Assembly: GCA_037178975.1 (NCBI GenBank)
Contig: JASJZH010000005.1
Location: forward strand, 434,001-498,000
Reading direction: 5' to 3'
Source: Oscheius tipulae
Taxonomy: Eukaryota; Nematoda; Chromadorea; Rhabditida; Rhabditidae
Length of the DNA: 64,000 nucleotides
The notes below the pieces were generated by a model that had not been told where the DNA came from, searched no databases, and worked only from the letters and a program-made list of their open reading frames with translations. This document shows, one piece after another, positions 53,785 to 64,000 of the stretch. The position numbers were made by a program, and so were the translations under genes. Numbering within the stretch: the first letter of the stretch is position 1; every line of letters begins with the position of its first letter.

Positions 53785-53868
53785 CCTCTATTAGAAGCAC
53801 ACCCTCTATTATAAGCGCACACAGACGGGGTGATTGAAAAATAGAAGCGCATGCGCTTCTAATAGAGG
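53785..53868. repeat. Foldback with perfect 18-bp palindrome
   Basis: CCTCTATTAGAAGC (53785-53798) is inverted as GCTTCTAATAGAGG (53855-53868), and the motif is tandemly repeated on the left (CACCCTCTATTATAAGCGCAC). A perfect palindrome AGAAGCGCATGCGCTTCT lies at 53843-53860. It may be a MITE or the edge of a larger inverted-repeat element; it lies just upstream of the mariner fragment. Confidence 0.65.
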
Positions 53869-54176
53869 TTTTACGGTAGATCACCTAGACTAGTGTAACC
53901 GTTACCACTAATAACCTTTCTGACAAAAAAAAACATCTGCAACCATTCTTCTAACAAAAAGAGAATGAAGCTTTAAGAAGTTGATACGATACTCATAACT
54001 GGGCAAGTCTACGTAGTTCAATCCTGGACCGATCCTGTCCCTTGTTCTTTGGCAGCCCAGCCAGTTCTGTCTCACTATATACCCCATTCGACTACCAGAT
54101 TTAGGCGCCGTAGCCTGGGTACAACTATGGATTTGTAAGTCTACTGAGGCAGTCAATATCCTGTAGCATTTTGCAG

Positions 54177-54280
54177 ATGAATTCGCGGGAGGTCACGGCT
54201 ACAGGTACAATTTCGCAAATAATCCCAAAGTGGAGACAACTTATCGTGCTTTCGTCTGCAAAAAACCTTCTCTGCCTTGA
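54177..54280 (+). pseudogene. C-terminal exon of a C-type lectin, orphan
   Basis: After a TTTTGCAG acceptor the frame reads DEFAGGHGYRYNFANNPKVE then AFVCKKPSLP and TGA (54278-54280), a typical C-type lectin domain end (FVCKKP). AATAAA begins one base after the stop region (54282-54287). No upstream lectin exons were found between here and the mariner fragment, so it is probably a remnant. Confidence 0.6.
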
Positions 54281-54440
54281 GAATAAACATTTCTTGACAT
54301 GTGTTTTCTAGAAAAATCGCAATCGGTGCATATCAAGAAGGCTTATCGAACTGTCGTAAACTGACTATGCTTCTTAAGATAGGACATAAAACCAGCAGCG
54401 AGCTGGTTGTGAGCTCCATTCCCGAAGCTTCCAGTTTACA

Positions 54441-55389
54441 ATGCTGAAACTTTGGATCCTTCTCTGTGTAACAACACACATAGTTGTTTCTCAACAATGC
54501 CAACCCGGATACTATCTGGATCCTAAGATCAACACGTAAACTAATAACTGTATTCGTTTGACAACCTTTAGCTGCTTCAAAGTGTCGACGGACGTTCAAA
54601 ACTATGTCGGGGCCATCGTGTCCTGTAATAGGGACGGTGGCTTTTTGGCTACTGTGGGCAATGGCTTTGTAAACTCTTTTGTTGGGAGTCTGCTGACTTC
54701 GGAGAAATCTTACTTTATTGGACTCAACAGTTTGATGCAGAGTGACTGGACATGGGTTGATGGAACAGTTTATGCGTATAGTAACTGGGCGCCGGGGCAG
54801 TTTCAAGGCGGACAGTGTGCTGCTATTCAGGGAGGAACGAATCTGTGGGGGTAGGTTGAGAGACAGAAAGACTGGATGGACTACCAAATTTAGAAACCCA
54901 AACTGTTTTGTCAAACTCCCATGCATGACCGATCCAGTCTCTCAGACTATCCAGCCAACTCCTCGACATGGTTAGACTGGCTGGACCTACTTTAACGAGA
55001 CAAACTCTTGCTACAGAACGTTCACTGGAAGTCATACTACTCATGCAAACGCTGAGGCCAACTGCGTAGAGGGCTCTGGAGGACACTTAGCTTCGATTCA
55101 CAACTCTGATGAGCTTTATTTCGTTAGCGAACTATCTGCTACAGGAAACCCTCAAGATGGAAGTAATCAATTGCTAGTAGGACTTCTATACGTAAGTAAT
55201 GCATGGACTTGGACGGACGGGACTGCTCTAAACTACCAGCCTTGGGCACCGGCGCGCCCGGTGCCAGGACAACAATCCAAACCATCCGGTCAGAAGACGG
55301 ACAAGAAGAAGACGCTCCGTCGCCGTTTCGTCTCGTCGGCCAAGGAGGGAAAGGCGTCGAGTAGGAAGAAGAATGAGAGCAGGGGATAA
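54441..55389 (+). pseudogene. C-type lectin locus, two domains, TAG and fused basic tail
   Basis: The ATG at 54441, six bases after CTTCCAG, opens a signal peptide (MLKLWILLCVTTHIVVSQQC). Domain 1 follows: CFKVSTDVQNYVGAIVSCNR, FIGLNSLMQSDWTWVDGTVY, YSNWAPGQFQGGQCAAIQGG, and after a short intron NPNCFVKLPCMTDP. In the linker the frame meets TAG (54973-54975) and continues TGWTYFNETNSCYRTFTGSH, GHLASIHNSDELYFVSELSA and NAWTWTDGTALNYQPWAP, the first two thirds of domain 2. Domain 2 then stops abruptly at a GC-rich palindromic junction and runs into a Lys/Arg/Ser tail (KPSGQKTDKKKTLRRRFVSS) ending TAA at 55387-55389. The locus looks broken; nematode CLECs are common innate-immune/extracellular proteins. 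Confidence 0.7.
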
Positions 55390-56446
55390 AAGAGCATGGA
55401 TGACTATGGTGCTACAAGATGAACAGATTAAAAACATTCGGTTTGCCCCTATTTTTCCTTCTTTTTTTTAATAAAGGTTTAGAGTGACGGACAAAAACAG
55501 ATTTTTTTTGGTACGTGGTACGCAATTGCGTACCTCACCCATTTTCCGCTGTTCGGCCAGCGAACAAGCCGTTTTGGGATTAGTGCGACCACTTTTGTCC
55601 TCTTTGCCCCATTCTTTTTCCCTCCTTTTGCTGTTTACAAGTGTAAAAGTAGGTCAAAGTGTTGGAAATACCATTTTGCATAATTCTTGAGCCGAAAATC
55701 TGCTTTTTCAATTTTTCTTGTATCTTCCGTCCTATTTTCGGCAGCTTTCTAATGTTTCTCGATCAAATATCATGAAGAGTTTTAGAATAGCGCTCACAAA
55801 GCTCTGAAGCAGCAATAATGCAGAAAAATGACTTGGAAGAAACGCCTTTTCCAATTCAAGATTAAAAGTGTATTTGAATTGAAACGCATTCCTGATTTTC
55901 AATGAAGTACTGTATCCTGCCGCGCTGAAAGTTTAAACATTTTGCGCGACGCGCCAGGTCTTTACAGATCACGATTTATCCTGCTATTTTCATGTTTTTT
56001 CTGACTTTGTGCGTGTTTTCTGGATCCAGCACCTAAAATAATTCCTTGGACATTTAAATTGCGTCGAAATTATGCACAAGTAGGTGTTTTCCCTCTCAGT
56101 CTCGGAAAATTGCCTCATTTTTTTATTCCTAGAAGTCGTCTAGCTTAAACGAATAATCACAAAACATCGTCCTGAAGGTGAAGGGCTGAAAAAAAAGGTA
56201 ATTTGAATATTAGTCACGACTTTATCTCTCTCCTCTGCTCCAAACTTGTTCCTATCGCCTTTTTCAATGATCAGCTGTTTCCGGTCAATACCTTTCCCAC
56301 ATTGGTCATTTTTGTAATCATTGCAAGATATTGCACCATACCGACCGGCAGTTTATCCTCTATAAACGAAACTTCGTCATGTCCTCTCAGCTCTTCTGAT
56401 TTTTTCATCTTTCCGGCCAAAATCTCCAATTTTTGCAGAACGAGCG
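55390..56446. other. AT-rich intergenic spacer, nothing recognised
   Basis: No exon chain, RNA gene or repeat family was seen. The sequence is AT-rich and, unlike everything to its left, free of GAGACAGA/TCTCTGTC tracts. Confidence 0.5.
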
Positions 56447-59400
56447 ATGTCGTGGAATCCGAACGCGCCCTCGTTCGTGCCGAACGTCAACGCGCCGGCC
56501 TTTGTGCCCGGACAGGCATGGACCGCGCCAGCAGCAGACAGTAAGCACATTTTTTGACAGACTATTTTTTTTTCCAGACTGGGATGACGATTCTTCCGCA
56601 GTATCAGCGGAGGTAGTCTCACCACCAGCTGCCGCCGTGCCGCTGCCAGTCGTTGAGGAACAGGTAAAATGATTATTTTTTACGAGAAAAAATAAATAAA
56701 ATCTAGGTCCCCGCGGCGGAAGAGAAGCCATCGGCGTCGATTCCGGATGAGAAAGACGACGTGATTGCTCCGTTGGCCAAGAAATTTGAGCGCGTGGCCT
56801 ATGTGGACGACGGCAGCCACAAGGAGCACGTCAATATGGTCTTCATCGGACACGTCGACGCCGGCAAGTCGACGATTGGCGGACAGCTCATGTTCCTGAC
56901 CGGCATGGTCGACAAGAGGACGCTGGAAAAGTACGAGAAGGAGGCCAAGGAGAAGGGCAGGGAGTCTTGGTGGGTTACTATTGATGTCTTTTCTCATTAC
57001 GCAGGTATCGACTTAAATCGTGAGCAATAAAAAAAGCGTAAACATAATGGCGTCAACGCTTATTCCAAAATCGTGACGGTCACAGCTGTCTCATCCTCGA
57101 GTGTTTAACCAATGATGCCCCTATCTGCTGTCTAACTGTCGAGTCGGTGGCCACAACTGTCCAATTAACAAAGTCTGAGATTCCTTTTTGCTAGCCAAAG
57201 TCGCACAATTTTTTAGCTCCATGTCTACTGCGTCTCTGAAGCTTGAAATTTTTTATAGAGTGTCATTGAAGCGTCGGCCTCAGGAGCAACTTATGGTCGC
57301 AAAAGCTTATACAAGAAATCTCTTTTTAGACAGTTTTGTGGGAAGAGCCTATGCTAACGAGACTTTCCTCATTTTAAATTACAAAAAATCTAAATTTTCA
57401 GGTATCTCTCCTGGTGCATGGACACGAACGAGGAGGAGCGCGAGAAGGGAAAGACGGTCGAATGCGGTAGGGCCTTTTTCGAGACCGAGCAGAAGCACTT
57501 CACGATTCTGGACGCTCCAGGCCACAAGTCCTTCGTGCCAAACATGATCAGCGGGGCCACACAGGCCGATCTAGCCGTGCTCGTCATCTCGGCCAGAAAG
57601 GGCGAATTCGAGACGGGATTCGACCGCGGAGGACAGACGAGAGAACACGCCATGCTGGTCAAGACTGCCGGCGTCCGTCATCTGATCATCCTCGTCAACA
57701 AGATGGACGATCCGACAGTCAAATGGGATGAAGCTCGGTAATCATTCTTTTCTCTCAGAAAGATTCAGCTCGTCGAGATACATCTTAGGCTCAAATGGAT
57801 CTCTGCGGTCCAAAACTTTTGCGCGAGCCTCTCCCTCCCATGCTTGATTTTGGCTTGACAAAATTTTTCGCTCCCTGTTGATTTTGCTTAGGTGCGCGGC
57901 CCACCTCTCACTTCATCACTGCATCCTTTTTTTTAAAGTTAATTTCTTGCTCAAACTTGGGCATTTTTCAAAATTTTGCTGAAGTGGCGGACATACGACC
58001 GAGGATTCGAATCCCCGTTTTGTTTAAAAATAATATTTACAGACCGTTTTGGGAGCTTACTTGCGTTTAAAAAGTGCTGTTTTTTTGTTTTGATTTCTTT
58101 GCGTAACCTTTCAAAAATTGCATTTCGGTTGTGGATCGACTATTTAGTGCCCCATAAGATTTTTCTCTCCGTATCTCTTCCTTATCAAAATTACAAGAAA
58201 CCTATCATTTTTGCCTCGCATCACCATCTCTTACCTATATTTTTTGCAGATGGACCGAGATTCAAGCCAAACTGACACCCTACCTGCGCAGCGTCGGCTT
58301 CAATCCCAAGAGCGATATCACCTACATTCCCGTCTCCGGCCTCACAGGCGCATTCATCCGGGACCGACCGGAGAACCTGGACGGTAACTGGTACACGTGA
58401 GTCGTCTTGTCCTTTCTCCTCCCACATATAAAATGACATTTGTAGGGGCCCCTGCTTCATTGACTTCCTGGACAACCATCTGACGAGCATGGTGCGCGAC
58501 TACAACGGCCCGGTGAGGGCAATCATCGTGGACAAGTACAGCGACATGGGCACAATCGTCATTGGAAAGATGGAGTCAGGAGTCGTGATCAAAAATCAGA
58601 ATCTCGTCCTCATGCCCAATAAGGTGCGATTTTCTGAGAGATGTTTTGGGTCAGACATGAGCCGAAACCATTTTCAGCGTCCACAATCTAATCAGCCATT
58701 TTGAGAGGGGGGTCAAAATTTTTAAAGATTCGCACCCATCGCAAAGTGCAACAAGATGCTGTACATAAGCATTTCTGAAGGTTTCCGACCGGGATTGACC
58801 ATCTAACTGGGCAAACTGAATGCCTTGCAGAGCTCTGTTACGTTTTTTTTACGACGTACAAGCTTGAAACAGCCCTTATTCTGCAGCAATCCGTCCAAGT
58901 AGTCCAAATCTGGAGTGACGAGGTTGAGACGGATCGTGTGGTGGCCGGCGACAACATCAAGTTCAAGCTGAAGGGTATCGAGGAGAATGAAATCCAGGGT
59001 GGTTTCATCATCTGCAGCCCGGACGCGCTCTGCAAGGTCGGCCGTACCTTTGACGCTGAGGTTTTTTCACTATTTCAACGATTTTTATACTAGAAAAACC
59101 GTCAGGTAGTAATCCTGGAGCACAAGTCTATCATCGCCAGCGGCTACAGCTGCGTGCTGCACATCCAGAGCGCAATTGAGGAGGTCAGCGTGAAGATGGT
59201 CATCTGCACGATCGACAAGAAGACGGGAGAGAAGAAGAAGTCTCGATTCGTCAAACAAAACGAAAAGTGCATCATGAGGCTCGAGAGCGCCGAGCCGTTC
59301 TGTCTCGAACCCTTCAAGGTGGGCCTTTTAACCTAGAGAGGATCGACAACCACCTAAGTTAGACTACTTTTGGGCTGCTGTTTGGAGACCTGATGCCCCT

Positions 59401-59745
59401 AATTATAAGTTTTTGAGCTGTGTAACAATATTCACTGTAATAGTAAGAGGTGCCGTTTCGAATCAGACGACCCGGTTTCGATCCCCGCCGGTGACAAAGT
59501 TTGTCAATAACCTATTTTGAGAGAAAAAGATGAAAGAAATTTCCAACGCGATAAATCGATGGATTTGCAATGAACATTAGTCCCATTCTTTGTTGCTCTG
59601 ATTTCCCTTATACAGATGCCAAAATTGTTTAATGTTTCACATAAAACCCCCAAAATTTCAGGAGCTGCCACAGATGGGCCGATTCACTCTGCGCGACGAG
59701 GGCAAGACCATCGCTATCGGCAAGGTTCTCAAGGTCATTGAGTAA
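56447..59745 (+). CDS. erf-3: Eukaryotic release factor 3 (eRF3, GSPT)
   Basis: This is the translational GTPase that works with eRF1 in termination. The ATG at 56447 is eight bases after TTTTGCAG. The N-terminus [20 protein letters not shown] holds two overlapping PAM2-type motifs for poly(A)-binding protein. The G domain has GHVDAGKST (G1), switch-region [27 protein letters not shown] (G3) and NKMD (G4), with [17 protein letters not shown] after it. Domain 2 includes [20 protein letters not shown], and domain 3 ends [20 protein letters not shown], stop TAA 59743-59745. All family regions are present in about nine exons. Introns are AT-rich, lack the GAGACAGA tracts, and two contain tRNA-like B-box sequences. 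Only the short N-terminal extension differs from the longer vertebrate form. The gene symbol is by homology. Confidence 0.92.
57978..58025 (+). repeat. B-box-like tRNA-derived fragment in eRF3 intron
   Basis: CGACCGAGGATTCGAATCCCCG (in two parts: CGACCGAGG and ATTCGAATCCCCG) resembles a tRNA T arm/pol III B box and is followed by T-rich sequence. No D arm is visible. Similar pieces occur at 59465-59492 and 44373-44390. Confidence 0.35.
59460..59495 (+). repeat. B-box-like tRNA-derived fragment in last eRF3 intron
   Basis: CGACCCGGTTTCGATCCCCG followed by CCGGTG is T-arm-like (GGTTTCGATCC). It shares CGACC plus the B-box-like core with the element at 57990. No full cloverleaf can be drawn. 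Confidence 0.35.
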
Positions 59746-60006
59746 TTTTTTCCCTAAATCCCCCAAAAAAGATTTGTTTTTTTCCTTCCTCTCCTCCATA
59801 ACTATTTTTGATACTGTTGACTGTTGTGTCTCTGTCCCCTCCCCCTATTGTCTGTGGTGGATTAAGCCTGGTTGTTCCTTATTTTTCTCATAAAATTCCT
59901 GTTTTTGTAACATAAGAGAGATTACGATTTATGGAGAGATCTTCGTCCAATTTCACACGGTTTTTGTAGGGAAACAAGCCGAGACTCGATAAAAAGTAGA
60001 TGCGAA

Positions 60007-63000
60007 TCAGCCGAGACGGGGCATCTTGAATAGCGGCTGTAGTTCGGTGTCCTTTTCCTCTTCCTCCGGCGCCGTCGTCTTCTCTTGGAAGATCGGCTTT
60101 GGCTGATTTTTGCGGTAGGCCGTGTCGATGTACATTGGGTTGGCGGCGGCCTGAAACCAGTGGGCAATTGCAACACAAATGAAGTGGTGAAGCTTACGTC
60201 TTCGGCGTGCCTCAAGATCGCCTGGCGGACGTCCATGTCGTCGAGAAACTCCTTGTTTCGCTGAGTTCCAATCTGCTGGGCCAGGTAGCTGTGTAGGGTC
60301 GAACCAGCAGCGGCGACTAAAAAGGAAGAGGGTTTTTTTGGTTTCTGTCTATGTGTTGCTCTCTCTCTCTCTCTCTCTCTCTCTAAATTTTCCTGCATCC
60401 AGCAATCTCTGCAACTGTTAACCTGTCTCTTTTTATGTAACTCTATGTTGCTAACACTCACCTCGTCCGTTGGCACTAGGCCCATCCATCGGAATGTCCG
60501 CTGGCTTCCGGAATTCCGGCCTCAGCTGATTGTCTCTCATTCGCATGTACTTCTTCAGTCGAGCACTTGTGACCTCCTTCTCCTCGCCCTCCTCTCCACG
60601 TGGCTGGAACATTTCCAACGCCAGCGGGCTGAGAATCATCTCCTCGCAGACGACCTCCTTAGCTCTGCTCCTCTTCACCGGCTTCGTTATGCACTGGAGC
60701 ACGCCACGCTGGCTCATCTGCTGGTCGTAGAAGATTCTAGAAGATATTATTGAATAATTTTTGTTGAAAAAACACTTTTCCAACCCCCGAAAAACCATTA
60801 GTGAGAACTTTGGGGACTTCGTTTAAGTAGTTGAAGAGTACTGAAGCTTTAAAAATCGCTCAAAACCGTCGTTTTTGAAAAGATAGAAAAAATGGTGTTT
60901 TCCACCATGTATGTAATTGAAAAAAACTTGTTTTCTTTGTTTTCGTTGATATAGCCAGACATCGCAAACAGCGCGAGCCTTTGGTCAGCAACCTGGCTTG
61001 GCTGACCAGGTTTGTGATCTCTGATATAGCTGTCAAAAATCTCTTTTAACAAATACTCCAGGGATGAAACTGGTCTGGATTACACCAGATGGTACCCTTT
61101 CCCCATTTAAAAAACAGCAGCTTACTTGATGGTTCCGTCACTGAAAGTGGCCATGATCTGGTTGATCCTGGGATGCCAGTCAATGCGGAGCACGCTTACG
61201 CCGGGGAAATCGATCTTGTAGACGAGCTCATAGTTTTCCGCGTTATAGAACAAGAATTGTCCGGGCCGAGAGGGTCCGGGCGAGCTCGTGCCGGTGTAGA
61301 TGAGTTCACCGCGCGGCGAATAGCCACAATCTGTGCCCTTGAAGGCATTCTCGAGGTCCGGCCACTCATGAATCGGTTTCTTCGTGTCCGTGATGCTCCA
61401 GAGACGCATAGTGTCGTCAAGACCGCGTGAGAGGATCCGCTTCGAGTCCGGGGAGAAGCACAGACTTGTGAGGGGACCCTTGTGAGCGTTTCGGGCAATG
61501 TACGAGGGCATTACCTGGAAAATTTTGGGGTTAAAGGGATGCTGTGGGTAAACGGTGCGTTTTTTGTAGCAGCCGGATCCACTGCTACCTTCCCGAAAAA
61601 AAAAGTTTTTTTGTCCTTTGCCCTTTTTTTGAGTTTCTAGGTGTGTTTAGTCGATTCACCGTCTAATTCCATTTTAGATTAGTCTACTTTGGCAGAAAAA
61701 TTAACAAGAAAAATTGAGAAAATAGGAATATAGAGAAAATGTCCTTACAAGACTAAATAATAGTTTTGTCGATTTTCTTTATTTTTATCGATGTCAACTT
61801 GACGTGGTTTTTGGTCCTGAATCGATAAGACACATCTAGAAACCGAGTAAACAGGTATAGCACTTATATATGCAAAAAATGGTTTTCACGGCGAGGTCGC
61901 AGCGGGACCCGACAACTACAAAAAGCGCGTCGTTTAATCGTATTTTTTTTAGCACGAAAAAAAAAGATAAAAACTTACGTAACGATCAATTTTCCATGCC
62001 TGAATCGATCCGTCATCACACCCGGCTGCGATCATTTTGCCATCAGGAGCATAGCAGCAGGCCTGTGGCATGGCTCTCTTCCCGTTCGCTGTCTTTGTCT
62101 TCATCAGCTGAAAAAGATACAATTAAACTTAAAAATTAGATAAAACAAGATTGGCTGTTACTCAGGATCTTATAAACCCGTCAACTTTTCACCTTGGGAT
62201 CATTTGCCACACATGGTTAACAGGTTTACAAGGTTTTTAGACTCAAAGAGACGATTGCCAAACTTGTGAGAGCCAAAAAATTTCAACAAAAGGTACCTTG
62301 CGATGAGTGTTGATGGCCTTAGTGAGTTCCTTGAAGTCGTCCAGGCTCCAAATTCTCACGGTTCCGTCATCGCTGCAGGTCATGAATTCCTGTTTGCTGA
62401 ACGTGTTCCAGACGCAGCAGTTTACGGCAGCCGTGTGTCCTTTGGTCTTGGCCACGTCGACGAGGTACTGATCGCCCTTGTTCGTCTCGGCCCACTGTTC
62501 GCCGTCTCGCCCGAAAATCCGGATAATGGCCTCGCCGGAGCAGACGACCATGTTTTCGCCATTCGGGGAGAAGCACAACGAGTTGATAACGTGACTAAAA
62601 TAGAGGGGTAGGGAAATCAAAAAAGGATCTACGACTATTTTTGAAAAAATTTCGAACGGATCTTATTTCTGTTGTCATCCCTGTTATATTGGAAAATAAC
62701 CGTGAAAAATATCGAGGAAATGGCCGTACAAGAGAAAAAACAGCGTTTTATCCATTGTGTACGTTTTTCCATGTTTTCTCAGTTATTTTGTTGTCAAAGT
62801 AAATGTATCTGGTGCTGTTTTTGACTGCGAATTCATTGGACTCACTTAGAAGTCGAAAAAGTGAATGTAAAATTTCCCCCCAAAAATGCGTGTTTTGGCG
62901 GGAAATTCATGACGGGACCGTTTAAAATTTTAATGAAAATAGTCATGGGTCCACCAAAAATGTGCTGAATACCTCTCGCAAGGCATCATGTCCTTGTCCG

Positions 63001-63902
63001 CCCTTAGGCTCATGTCCATCTTCTGGAAATCGTAGATCTTGACCTGATAATCGAGACCGCCGCTTCCGAATCGCTGTCCGAGTGGCTCGAATCGACACGC
63101 GGAGACCTGAATAAGCTATTTATGTTGAATTTGTCGCTTGTAGCAATAGACTCGTCAAAATGCTAATATTCGTGAAACCCACTGGTTTAGAGCCATGAGT
63201 CAGCGTGGCCTCGCACGAGGACGGAATCAACTTCACGATGGGGATCCCGTCGCCTTCGTAGTCGTCGAAATCGCTGTCCTCGTCCGCCTCGATCATCACC
63301 GTCTTGTCAGGCACGAAATTTGGGGGCAGTTCCACGCCGAAATCGTCTGCAAAATCCTATTGATGCAACGAAAGTGACGAAAAAAGCTGACCATCGTCGT
63401 CGCTCACTTCGGAAGTGGATGGGAGGGACTCCAGAGAGCCAGTTGTTGATTCATTAGTCTAAAATTCGCTGCTTTTCAGGACAAAATGGAGGAAAACTCA
63501 CGCGCTTAGTTTTAGAACTGCCAAATCCCGTAGGCAGCCCTTGCCAGCCGCCGCTGACCTTTTTAGTGACATTTTCTTCACCGTTCTCAGCTTCTTGCTG
63601 TGCTTTGTGAGCACTGTGCTCTTGAGCGACCTGCGTTTACATAAATAGAGAAAAATAGATGTAAAACGTACTTTTTTGGCTTCTTTGAACATTGAGTCGA
63701 GGTCGAAGGTCCTAGCTTTTTTGTCCGCATTTTTAGTTGGCCCTTCTTCGCTTTTAACTGTAAATCAACATTATTAAAACCCCTCATCACAATACTGGAA
63801 AGTGTAAACAGAAAAAAAGGTCTAGAACGCACCTTTTTCCTCTTTAGCCTCTGCTGCTGTCCTGATGCCGTTTGTACGCTCATTATTCATGCTCTGCAAC
63901 AT
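60007..63902 (-). CDS. WDR70 (gastrulation-defective-like) WD40-repeat protein
   Basis: This is a nuclear WD40 protein of the WDR70 family, linked in other species to CRL4 ubiquitin ligase and DNA-end resection. Exons on the minus strand from the ATG at 63890 (or 63902 in frame): [49 protein letters not shown], an acidic stretch, [40 protein letters not shown] (start of propeller), [139 protein letters not shown]. The C-terminus has [38 protein letters not shown] and FKMPRLG, stop TGA 60007-60009. Conserved to the end. Converges with eRF3, about 260 bp apart. A CT dinucleotide run lies in one intron (60358-60383). Confidence 0.9.
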
Positions 63903-64000
63903 GTTTACATTAATTTTTGTTATTGTGACTTTCGAAGAAGCATGTGTAAGCGTTTAAAATAAGGAAAAATGTGAAGGAACGGGAAGCAACGGGTAAGAAA

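Noticed and set aside
53327-53884. Functional mariner transposase
   Set aside because: Only the C-terminal catalytic part remains; the first catalytic Asp, the DNA-binding domain and the 3' end are missing.
48448-54975. TAG reassigned to an amino acid (in-frame TAGs at 5364, 48448 and 54973)
   Set aside because: Several sound genes end at TAG in their expected place (PTP, PP1-like, second channel, intermediate filament), so the in-frame cases are better explained as decay.

Overview
The window is eukaryotic and almost certainly from a nematode, most likely of the Rhabditida. Introns are very short (many 36-60 nt) and end in TTTTCAG/TTTCCAG. Most recognisable start codons have such an acceptor only a few bases upstream, as expected where mRNAs receive a spliced leader. 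The families fit too: Cys-loop channels of the PAR (anion) type, a nematode-style 7TM chemoreceptor, a cytoplasmic intermediate filament with a lamin tail, an SPE-42/SPE-49-like sperm protein and a short basic-tailed PP1 phosphatase. I could not name the species. Gene models are hand-spliced from reading frames and splice signals, so outer exons are the least certain part.

Left to right: a PAR-type ligand-gated channel (1.4-4.7 kb) followed by a dead copy of its last exon; an SLC17-like MFS carrier (6.7-8.8 kb); a UDP-glucosyltransferase (10.5-13.3 kb); a chemoreceptor on the minus strand (13.5-14.7 kb); a reduced tyrosine phosphatase (15.8-16.6 kb); a one-pass membrane protein (minus, 16.9-17.9 kb); a coiled-coil/possibly BAR-like protein (18.1-19.0 kb); a small secreted peptide gene (19.9-20.2 kb); a strongly structured, apparently non-coding segment (20.7-21.0 kb); an intermediate filament gene (21.9-24.4 kb); two small secreted-protein genes with TATA boxes (24.6-26.2 kb); a multipass membrane protein (26.7-28.3 kb); a LITAF-domain protein (28.9-30.2 kb); an unknown membrane protein (31.7-34.4 kb).

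Continuing: a class 3 lipase (minus, 34.6-36.0 kb); an unknown gene (minus, 36.2-36.9 kb); a PP1-like phosphatase (minus, 37.3-38.5 kb); an SPE-42-like DC-STAMP/RING protein (minus, 38.8-41.8 kb); small unknown exons (42.4-44.1 kb); a second PAR-type channel (44.9-46.5 kb); a coiled-coil/ABHD17-like locus with an in-frame TAG (46.7-48.5 kb); a DM10-domain (EFHC1-like) fragment (49.2-50.5 kb); a long ankyrin-repeat ORF (51.1-52.9 kb); a mariner remnant (53.4-53.65 kb); degenerate C-type lectin sequences (54.2-55.4 kb); eRF3 (56.4-59.7 kb); and WDR70 (minus, 60.0-63.9 kb).

Two genome-scale signals stand out. First, introns and spacers from about 0.2 to 53.4 kb are full of irregular GAGACAGA/TCTCTGTC tracts in both orientations, which vanish in the conserved housekeeping block (eRF3, WDR70). 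Second, a dispersed foldback repeat with a shared GC-rich core sits in introns or at the 3' edges of genes at 12.5, 26.2, 29.7 and 47.1 kb. Several loci have male-germline or sperm-associated relatives (PP1 of the GSP type, SPE-42/49, nematode PTP), so the 15-41 kb part may be a testis-biased neighbourhood; that is inference. The left and middle parts also hold several broken or remodelled genes, consistent with fast-evolving accessory sequence.
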